NCBI GenBank assembly: GCA_022316685.1
Contig: JAKJHU010000057.1
Location: forward strand, 868,001-932,000
Direction: 5' to 3'
Source: Progne subis subis
Taxonomy: Eukaryota; Chordata; Aves; Passeriformes; Hirundinidae
DNA length: 64,000 nucleotides
Shown piece by piece: positions 62,601 to 64,000 of this stretch (its first letter is position 1; each line of letters opens with the position of its first letter). Position numbers and translations under genes: made by a program. The notes under the pieces were generated by a model that was given only the letters and a program-made list of their open reading frames with translations, did no database searches and was not told where the DNA came from.

Positions 62601-64000
62601 CAATATATAAACTCTGTGGTAAAATTAATATGCTGTTTTAAAGGTGTCTTATTTCTATGTATACAAAGTAATGATAGCATGCATAAAATATAATTTGGGT
62701 AAGTAAAGCATTGGATTGATGATCTTGCTCCTCACCAACATCATCTCTTGCTACAATTGTGATCTCTGATGGAGTTCCATATCCAGCATCATTTTGGGCT
62801 CTCACTCTAAAAGTGTATTCTTGTCCTTCCTTTAAGTCTCTCATTGAAAAATGGAGGTTCTTTCCCCGCATGACTTCTTGCCATTTATCTTCACCAACCA
62901 GAACCTCAACAATATATGCAGAAATACGGCTTCCACCATCACTGATAGGTTTTTTCCATACCAAATTGCATGAGGATTTTGTTACAGTTGAAGCTTTTAG
63001 ATCCACAACCGGCCCAGGTGTTTCTAGAAGGGAGAAAAGCATAGTAAGTTTTCATTCAAGCCAAAAATAAAGATTATTTGAATCAAAAAAAATAGGTGAA
63101 AAGGATTAATTTTTCCTACCAGAAGCTTTGACAGCATCACGAGTTTCACAAGGATCACCAATACCATATTCATTTTCAGCAAAAACTCTGAAGAAGTAAG
63201 ATTTGCCTTCTTCTAAGTTAGTTATCCTGTAGCTCGTCTTCGGACATTCTGTTGTTACTGTGGACCATGACTTTCTTTCTGCATCACGTTTTTCAACAAC
63301 ATAATTTGTGATTGGACTGCCCCCATCTACTAGAGGAGGTTCCCATGTAATGTAGGCAGAATCTTTAGATGCTTCCTTCACAACCAAGTTAATAGGCGGG
63401 CCTGGAGTATCTGGATAAACACAACAACGTATTTGATTTAGTAGCAAAAGTTTAAAAAACAGTTTAGAAGTTAACAAATATATTATAAAGGAGAAAGCCT
63501 TTATAATACATAAAGGCTTATATACATATATATACACACACACACACACACACATACATACATATATATATATATAAAAATCTATATAAAGGCCCAGACT
63601 TACCAAGTACTTTTACAACAATGGTGTATGACTTCTGGCCACAGCTGTTCTCCAGACTGAGGACGTATTTTCCAGCATCATATTTATTTACATTTTCACA
63701 ACGCAGGAAGGTATCAAAATCAGTTGACTTGATGTCTAATCCTTGTCTGTCTCTTAGGTTGGCACCCACTTTAGACCATGAAATCTTAGGAGGTGGTCGT
63801 CCTCTTACTGGCACGTAAAGTCTCATTGTGACTCCAGCACGCAACACAAGGACTTTCCTTAGTTCTGCATCAAGTTCTCCTTCAGGTGGAACTGTTTAAG
63901 AAAAAAAGCACATGTTATTAAAGCATCATCTTTAAGACAATCACAAAAGTTACTGTGACAAAAAGTTTTTACTGGCATTTCACTAGACTAACCAGGTCCT
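14573..64000 (-). CDS. TTN: TTN (titin), C-terminal A-band and M-band part, 45 exons
   Basis: Exons join on the - strand from 63891 down to the TAG stop at 14573-14575. Each exon length and phase fits except for one extra base in each of two exons (around 61260 and 17833). The product is a string of about 100-residue Ig and Fn3 domains in ten 11-domain super-repeats. These are followed by Ig-Ig-Fn-Fn-Ig-Ig-Fn, a kinase domain with HFD and EFG motifs, nine M-band Ig domains with charged or Ser-rich linkers, and a C-terminal Ig ending NINIRSP. Titin spans half the sarcomere. In mammals the A-band part binds myosin and MyBP-C, the P-zone end binds MuRF1, and the M-band part binds myomesin, obscurin/OBSL1, FHL2 and calpain-3. 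The identification rests on domain order, the kinase, the is7 and M10 exons, and the neighbouring PLEKHA3. The 5' bulk of the gene lies right of the window. Confidence 0.97.
14996..15289 (-). CDS. TTN: TTN window exon 44: is7 linker (Mex5 equivalent, cassette exon)
   Basis: 294 bp, exactly 98 codons, phase 1 on both sides, acceptor CTCCTCAG, donor AGAG|GTGAGC. It encodes a Ser/Met-rich, non-Ig linker ([36 protein letters not shown]). In mammals this is the alternatively spliced M-band exon that carries the calpain-3 binding site and is skipped in part of the transcripts. Skipping here would keep the frame. Confidence 0.95.
15290..16202 (-). other. TTN: TTN intron between M9 and is7 exons
   Basis: 913 bp, the longest TTN intron in the window. 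Open frames inside it have no recognisable content. It lies 5' of the alternatively spliced is7 exon, so splicing control elements could be here; I cannot point to one. Confidence 0.85.
16203..16356 (-). CDS. TTN: TTN window exon 43: second half of M9 Ig (Mex4 equivalent)
   Basis: 154 bp, acceptor CTCCTTAG, donor CTCC|GTAAGT. It enters in phase 0 and leaves in phase 1. It completes the Ig begun in the previous exon ([28 protein letters not shown]). It has no Met near its start and is easy to miss in ORF scans. Confidence 0.93.
16446..22400 (-). CDS. TTN: TTN window exon 42: A169-A170, titin kinase, M1-M9 part (fused Mex1-Mex3 equivalent)
   Basis: 5,955 bp, acceptor TTTCTATTCCAG, donor CCT|GTAAGT. 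Rough order: Ig A169 22400-22105; Fn3 A170 22104-21810; kinase 21725-20940, with regulatory tail to about 20815; Ig M1 20815-20480; M2 20400-20115; M3 20095-19800; long charged linker 19800-18350, rich in Arg/Glu and RSPSP; M4 18350-18075; linker; M5 17785-17515; KSP-rich linker 17510-17310; M6 17310-17040; linker 17035-16860; M8-like Ig 16855-16585; first half of the M9-like Ig. The kinase has HFD (21349-21357) where most kinases have HRD, and EFG (21283-21291) for DFG, both typical of titin. No Ig equivalent to mammalian M7 lies between M6 and M8. A run of eight A (17833-17840) breaks the frame by +1; removing one base joins both halves. Confidence 0.95.
17362..17480 (-). other. TTN: KSP-repeat linker of the titin M-band
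   Basis: Five KSP motifs ([30 protein letters not shown]) in a Pro/Lys-rich stretch between the M5 and M6 Ig domains. The mammalian counterpart is phosphorylated by proline-directed kinases during muscle differentiation. Confidence 0.88.
20940..21725 (-). other. TTN: Titin kinase domain (TK)
   Basis: Domain within window exon 42. It starts at [14 protein letters not shown] (glycine loop), has the lysine in [18 protein letters not shown] in place of HRDxKxxN, EFG in place of [12 protein letters not shown] with the P+1-loop tyrosines, and [16 protein letters not shown] helical regulatory tail with RHRRYY follows. In mammals TK is an atypical, auto-inhibited kinase that scaffolds Nbr1/p62/MuRF2 signalling; the degenerate motifs seen here are consistent with weak or no catalysis. 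Confidence 0.95.
22516..23109 (-). CDS. TTN: TTN window exon 41: Fn3 + Ig (A167-A168 equivalents)
   Basis: 594 bp, acceptor ATTCTTTACAG, donor GAAG|GTGAGT. An Fn3 ([34 protein letters not shown]) and an Ig ([25 protein letters not shown]). In mammals A168-A170 form the MuRF1 docking site, shared with the next exon. Confidence 0.95.
23170..23757 (+). mobile_element. Solo LTR of an avian endogenous retrovirus, in a TTN intron
   Basis: About 590 bp of sequence I recognise as a bird ERV LTR: GAGTTAACTTTCTTCCCAG near its left end, GACCCCAAATGACCAAAGGG near 23390, a TATATAAA box at 23439-23446, and GAGATGGCTGAACACCTGTC near 23522. It is + oriented, antisense to TTN. No gag, pol or env remains beside it, so it is a solo LTR. 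It fills most of the 683-bp intron 23110-23792. Both edges are approximate; I could not identify a target-site duplication. Confidence 0.78.
23793..24098 (-). CDS. TTN: TTN window exon 40: Fn3 domain (P-zone)
   Basis: 306 bp, acceptor TCTTGTACAG, donor TTTG|GTAAGT. One Fn3 ([33 protein letters not shown]). Its donor lies about 35 bp from an LTR inserted in the following intron. Confidence 0.95.
24191..24766 (-). CDS. TTN: TTN window exon 39: Ig-Ig, start of the P-zone
   Basis: 576 bp, acceptor TTTGTCGCAG, donor CAAG|GTAATT. Two Ig domains in tandem ([10 protein letters not shown] with [11 protein letters not shown], then [10 protein letters not shown] with [11 protein letters not shown]). 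Tandem Ig after the last super-repeat is the known start of the Ig-Ig-Fn-Fn-Ig-Ig-Fn P-zone, A164-A170 in mammalian numbering. Confidence 0.95.
25015..25314 (-). CDS. TTN: TTN window exon 38: Fn3 domain, last of the C-zone
   Basis: 300 bp, acceptor TTAATTTTCAG, donor ACAT|GTAAGC. One Fn3 ([45 protein letters not shown]). By domain order it closes the tenth and last 11-domain super-repeat. Confidence 0.94.
25407..25712 (-). CDS. TTN: TTN window exon 37: Fn3 domain
   Basis: 306 bp, acceptor TATTAACAG, donor TTCG|GTAAGA. One Fn3 ([34 protein letters not shown]). Confidence 0.95.
25809..25842. repeat. T-rich tract 3' of a TTN exon
   Basis: Nearly pure T (on +) interrupted by AA, within the TTN intron 25713-25861. 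On the transcribed strand it is poly(A) starting about 19 bp after the donor at 25861. Confidence 0.8.
25862..26446 (-). CDS. TTN: TTN window exon 36: Ig + Fn3
   Basis: 585 bp, acceptor GTTTACAG, donor CTAA|GTAAGT. An Ig ([35 protein letters not shown]) and an Fn3 ([19 protein letters not shown]). Confidence 0.95.
26561..26863 (-). CDS. TTN: TTN window exon 35: Fn3 domain
   Basis: 303 bp, acceptor TCTCTTCCAG, donor CTTG|GTAAGA. One Fn3 ([48 protein letters not shown]). Confidence 0.95.
27143..27445 (-). CDS. TTN: TTN window exon 34: Fn3 domain
   Basis: 303 bp, acceptor GGCTTTACAG, donor ATTG|GTAAGT. One Fn3 ([33 protein letters not shown]). The usual DGG turn reads DGD here. Confidence 0.95.
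27446..27890 (-). other. TTN: TTN intron
   Basis: 445 bp, noncoding, AT-rich; nothing recognised. Confidence 0.85.
27891..28190 (-). CDS. TTN: TTN window exon 33: Fn3 domain
   Basis: 300 bp, acceptor TCCCCACTAG, donor ATCC|GTAAGT. One Fn3 ([34 protein letters not shown]). Confidence 0.95.
28321..28608 (-). CDS. TTN: TTN window exon 32: Ig domain
   Basis: 288 bp, acceptor TTTCCTTAG, donor CTTG|GTAAGA. One Ig ([35 protein letters not shown]). Confidence 0.94.
28710..29303 (-). CDS. TTN: TTN window exon 31: Fn3-Fn3
   Basis: 594 bp, acceptor TTTGTTTTAG, donor AAAG|GTAGGT. Two Fn3 domains ([26 protein letters not shown]) as one open frame. Confidence 0.95.
29585..29866 (-). CDS. TTN: TTN window exon 30: Ig domain
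   Basis: 282 bp, acceptor CATTCATCAG, donor TATG|GTAAGT. One Ig ([35 protein letters not shown]). It opens the last C-zone super-repeat. Confidence 0.94.
29965..30270 (-). CDS. TTN: TTN window exon 29: Fn3 domain
   Basis: 306 bp, acceptor TTTTTCAAAG, donor ATAG|GTAATT. One Fn3 ([33 protein letters not shown]). Confidence 0.94.
30564..30869 (-). CDS. TTN: TTN window exon 28: Fn3 domain
   Basis: 306 bp, acceptor TTAAAAAAACAG, donor TCAT|GTAAGT. One Fn3 ([32 protein letters not shown]). Confidence 0.94.
30969..31268 (-). CDS. TTN: TTN window exon 27: Fn3 domain
   Basis: 300 bp, acceptor ATTCCTACACAG, donor TTCA|GTGAGT. One Fn3 ([33 protein letters not shown]). The frame happens to stay open through the following 99-bp intron, but the splice signals and domain ends are clear. 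Confidence 0.94.
31390..31680 (-). CDS. TTN: TTN window exon 26: Ig domain
   Basis: 291 bp, acceptor CTTTTTCCAG, donor CTTG|GTATGT. One Ig ([37 protein letters not shown]). Confidence 0.94.
31769..32074 (-). CDS. TTN: TTN window exon 25: Fn3 domain
   Basis: 306 bp, acceptor TTCCTCCAG, donor TACA|GTAAGG. One Fn3 ([34 protein letters not shown]). Confidence 0.95.
32157..32459 (-). CDS. TTN: TTN window exon 24: Fn3 domain
   Basis: 303 bp, acceptor TCATGTTTAG, donor GTTG|GTAAGT. One Fn3 ([33 protein letters not shown]). Confidence 0.95.
32551..34617 (-). CDS. TTN: TTN window exon 23: Fn-Fn-Ig-Fn-Fn-Ig-Fn
   Basis: 2,067 bp open frame, acceptor TTTTTTTTCAG, donor TTTG|GTAAGT. Seven domains: two Fn3 that finish one super-repeat, then Ig ([13 protein letters not shown]), two Fn3, Ig ([12 protein letters not shown]) and Fn3 of the next. 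The exon spans a super-repeat boundary. Confidence 0.96.
34698..34997 (-). CDS. TTN: TTN window exon 22: Fn3 domain
   Basis: 300 bp, acceptor AAAATTGTAG, donor TACA|GTAAGT. Read in frame throughout: an Fn3 ([44 protein letters not shown]). Confidence 0.95.
35091..35378 (-). CDS. TTN: TTN window exon 21: Ig domain
   Basis: 288 bp, acceptor TTTTTTAG, donor CAAG|GTACTG. One Ig ([37 protein letters not shown]). Confidence 0.94.
35379..35971 (-). other. TTN: TTN intron with TA microsatellite
   Basis: 593 bp, one of the longer A-band introns here; noncoding apart from the TA tract at 35574-35615. Confidence 0.85.
35574..35615. repeat. (TA)21 microsatellite
   Basis: A perfect TA dinucleotide tract of 42 bp preceded by GTGT, within a TTN intron. 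Confidence 0.95.
35972..36268 (-). CDS. TTN: TTN window exon 20: Fn3 domain
   Basis: 297 bp, acceptor TTTCTTTCAG, donor AATG|GTAAGA. One Fn3 ([33 protein letters not shown]). Confidence 0.95.
36364..38130 (-). CDS. TTN: TTN window exon 19: Ig-Fn-Fn-Ig-Fn-Fn
   Basis: 1,767 bp open frame, acceptor TTATTTCCACAG, donor GTGG|GTAAGT. Six domains in order: Ig ([14 protein letters not shown]), Fn3, Fn3, Ig ([13 protein letters not shown]), Fn3, Fn3 (ending FTLAVSPV). It is the first six domains of one super-repeat fused in a single exon, whereas other copies use separate exons. Confidence 0.96.
38233..38538 (-). CDS. TTN: TTN window exon 18: Fn3 domain
   Basis: 306 bp, acceptor CATTTACAG, donor CTTG|GTACTG. 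One Fn3 ([33 protein letters not shown]). The donor is weak at positions +4 to +6, but phase and frame require it. Confidence 0.93.
38701..39003 (-). CDS. TTN: TTN window exon 17: Fn3 domain
   Basis: 303 bp, acceptor TTTCACTCAG, donor GTCG|GTAAGA. One Fn3 ([33 protein letters not shown]). Confidence 0.95.
39101..39400 (-). CDS. TTN: TTN window exon 16: Fn3 domain
   Basis: 300 bp, acceptor CCTTCCACAG, donor TTTG|GTAAGA. One Fn3 ([32 protein letters not shown]). Confidence 0.95.
39488..39775 (-). CDS. TTN: TTN window exon 15: Ig domain
   Basis: 288 bp, acceptor TTTCTTAAG, donor CTTG|GTATGT. One Ig ([35 protein letters not shown]). Confidence 0.94.
39776..40232 (-). other. TTN: TTN intron
   Basis: 457 bp, AT-rich and noncoding; nothing recognised. 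Confidence 0.85.
40233..40529 (-). CDS. TTN: TTN window exon 14: Fn3 domain
   Basis: 297 bp, acceptor CCTTCTGCAG, donor TACG|GTAAGT. One Fn3 ([33 protein letters not shown]). Confidence 0.95.
40657..40959 (-). CDS. TTN: TTN window exon 13: Fn3 domain
   Basis: 303 bp, acceptor ATACCATCAG, donor TGTG|GTATGT. One Fn3 ([44 protein letters not shown]). Confidence 0.94.
41057..41644 (-). CDS. TTN: TTN window exon 12: Ig + Fn3
   Basis: 588 bp, acceptor CTTTTTCAG, donor TACA|GTGAGT. An Ig ([34 protein letters not shown]) followed by an Fn3 ([34 protein letters not shown]). The Ig lacks the usual core Trp, reading KVTLSRD where neighbours have VTWxK. Confidence 0.95.
41744..42040 (-). CDS. TTN: TTN window exon 11: Fn3 domain
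   Basis: 297 bp, acceptor TTTTTTTCTCAG, donor TTAG|GTATGC. I read it through in frame: an Fn3 ([43 protein letters not shown]). It has no Met, so it is easily missed by start-codon ORF scans. Confidence 0.94.
42041..42378 (-). other. TTN: TTN intron after the giant exon
   Basis: 338 bp, AT-rich and noncoding; ordinary splice signals only. Confidence 0.85.
42379..59484 (-). CDS. TTN: TTN window exon 10: 17,106-bp giant A-band exon, 58 domains
   Basis: One uninterrupted open frame of about 5,700 codons, acceptor TTGCTTTTCAG, donor ACAG|GTATGT. By inspection it has 16 Ig and 42 Fn3 domains: the last Fn3 of one super-repeat, five complete super-repeats, then the Ig and first Fn3 of the next. 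First Igs of successive repeats start near 59184, 55930, 52687, 49440, 46190 and 42950, a period of about 3.25 kb. Typical motifs are ELDAELRK at each first Ig, [14 protein letters not shown] in Fn3 strands and the YEFRV.AEN core. In mammals this region is the C-zone, where each super-repeat aligns with the 43-nm myosin repeat and binds MyBP-C. The length equals that of the longest human exon. I see no frame break inside. Confidence 0.98.
59601..59903 (-). CDS. TTN: TTN window exon 9: Fn3 domain
   Basis: 303 bp, acceptor CTGGAACAG, donor GCAT|GTTAGT. One Fn3 ([33 protein letters not shown]). The donor deviates from GTAAGT, but the Tyr codon it splits is completed by the next exon. Confidence 0.94.
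60000..60587 (-). CDS. TTN: TTN window exon 8: Ig + Fn3
   Basis: 588 bp, acceptor TTTTGTCAG, donor TTTG|GTAAGT. An Ig ([34 protein letters not shown]) and an Fn3 ([32 protein letters not shown]). It is the third Ig of its super-repeat. Confidence 0.95.
60708..61004 (-). CDS. TTN: TTN window exon 7: Fn3 domain
   Basis: 297 bp, acceptor TTTCTTCTAG, donor TATG|GTATGT. One Fn3 ([44 protein letters not shown]). Confidence 0.95.
61090..61288 (-). CDS. TTN: TTN window exon 6: rest of the split Fn3, with a frame disruption
   Basis: 199 bp, acceptor TCTTCTAG, donor ATTG|GTAAGT. Frame and phase require 198 bp. The 5' part reads GYHIEVKER; after a run of four A (+ strand T 61260-61263) the frame hits TAG at 61257-61259. 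Dropping one A restores the expected Fn3 ([29 protein letters not shown]) to the donor. Probably a one-base sequence error. Confidence 0.88.
61289..61782 (-). other. TTN: TTN intron within the split Fn3
   Basis: 494 bp, noncoding, between the two parts of one Fn3. It contains an imperfect (AATC)n tract at 61657-61686. Confidence 0.85.
61657..61686. repeat. Imperfect (AATC)n tandem repeat
   Basis: Repeated ATCA/TCAA units, about seven copies with substitutions, inside a TTN intron. Confidence 0.75.
61783..61887 (-). CDS. TTN: TTN window exon 5: first third of an Fn3
   Basis: 105 bp, acceptor TTGTTTAG, donor ACAG|GTACAT. It encodes the first strands of an Fn3 ([27 protein letters not shown]) and stops before the GYHIE strand supplied by the next exon. 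It is too short to be obvious as an open frame. It and the next exon are the only Fn3 in this window interrupted by an intron. Confidence 0.9.
61979..62569 (-). CDS. TTN: TTN window exon 4: Ig + Fn3
   Basis: 591 bp, acceptor TTTTTACAG, donor TTTG|GTAAGT. An Ig ([32 protein letters not shown]) is followed directly by an Fn3 ([20 protein letters not shown]). Confidence 0.94.
62736..63023 (-). CDS. TTN: TTN window exon 3: Fn3 domain
   Basis: 288 bp, acceptor CCTTCTAG, donor GTTG|GTGAGG. One Fn3 domain ([25 protein letters not shown]). Confidence 0.94.
63120..63410 (-). CDS. TTN: TTN window exon 2: Fn3 domain
   Basis: 291 bp, acceptor TTTATCCAG, donor TCTG|GTAGGA. One Fn3 domain ([39 protein letters not shown]). 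Confidence 0.94.
63519..63577. repeat. (TA)n/(CA)n microsatellite in a TTN intron
   Basis: A compound dinucleotide tract: CA repeats at about 63534-63554 flanked by TA repeats on both sides. It ends about 26 bp from the 5' splice site of TTN window exon 1. Confidence 0.9.
63604..63891 (-). CDS. TTN: TTN window exon 1: Ig domain
   Basis: 288 bp, phase 1 at both ends, acceptor CTTAAACAG, donor CTTG|GTAAGT. It encodes one I-set Ig ([13 protein letters not shown], core Trp in [18 protein letters not shown]). It opens the first complete 11-domain super-repeat in the window. Confidence 0.94.
63993..64000 (-). CDS. TTN: TTN, possible 3' tip of an exon cut by the window edge
   Basis: Eight bases end at a possible donor CCTG|GTTAGT, in phase 1 as required by the next exon, which starts with the last two bases of a Val codon. 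GTTAGT is also used by the exon at 59601-59903. It would be the end of the last Fn3 of the preceding super-repeat. Too short to prove. Confidence 0.4.

Noticed and set aside
1..64000. CRISPR arrays, operons, tRNA or rRNA genes
   Set aside because: Spliced vertebrate genes fill the window; tandem periodicity is explained by titin domain repeats and microsatellites, and no tRNA or rRNA signature was seen.

Overview
This is a vertebrate nuclear genomic window, most likely from a bird. Two convergent, multi-exon genes fill it. On the + strand lie the last seven coding exons of PLEKHA3 (FAPP1, 2689-8561; exon 1 is outside the window). On the - strand lies the 3' part of TTN (titin), from 64000 down to the stop codon at 14573-14575, ending in a 3'UTR with a poly(A) signal at 13613-13618. 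PLEKHA3 next to the 3' end of TTN is the arrangement known in mammals. The avian assignment rests on a CR1 retroposon 3' end in PLEKHA3 intron 1 (1416-1861), an ERV-type solo LTR of a kind I recognise from birds (about 23170-23757), and short TTN introns (mostly 100-300 bp).

Layout: 1-8561 PLEKHA3 introns and exons; 8562 to about 13590 PLEKHA3 3'UTR plus intergenic DNA; about 13595-14572 TTN 3'UTR; 14573-64000 TTN. I resolved 45 complete TTN exons and a possible 8-bp exon fragment at the right edge. In transcript order they encode ten complete 11-domain A-band super-repeats (Ig-Fn-Fn-Ig-Fn-Fn-Fn-Ig-Fn-Fn-Fn, the C-zone), then the P-zone (Ig-Ig-Fn-Fn-Ig-Ig-Fn), the titin kinase, and the M-band Ig domains with their linkers. 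Five super-repeats sit in one exon (42379-59484) of exactly 17,106 bp, the size commonly quoted for the longest human exon. Nearly all introns are phase 1; the only exception is the phase-0 intron that splits the ninth M-band Ig.

The points most worth a second look are two single-base disruptions of the TTN frame (17833-17840 and 61260-61263), which I take to be assembly errors, and an M-band with nine rather than ten Ig domains. The domain known as M7 in mammals is absent, and mammalian Mex1 to Mex3 appear as one exon. That exon also contains an in-frame 69-bp stretch with good splice signals at both ends.

Functionally the genes are unrelated. PLEKHA3 is a PI4P/Arf1-binding adaptor of the trans-Golgi. 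TTN is the sarcomeric ruler and scaffold. I found no previously undescribed multi-gene system, no CRISPR array and no supportable RNA gene.
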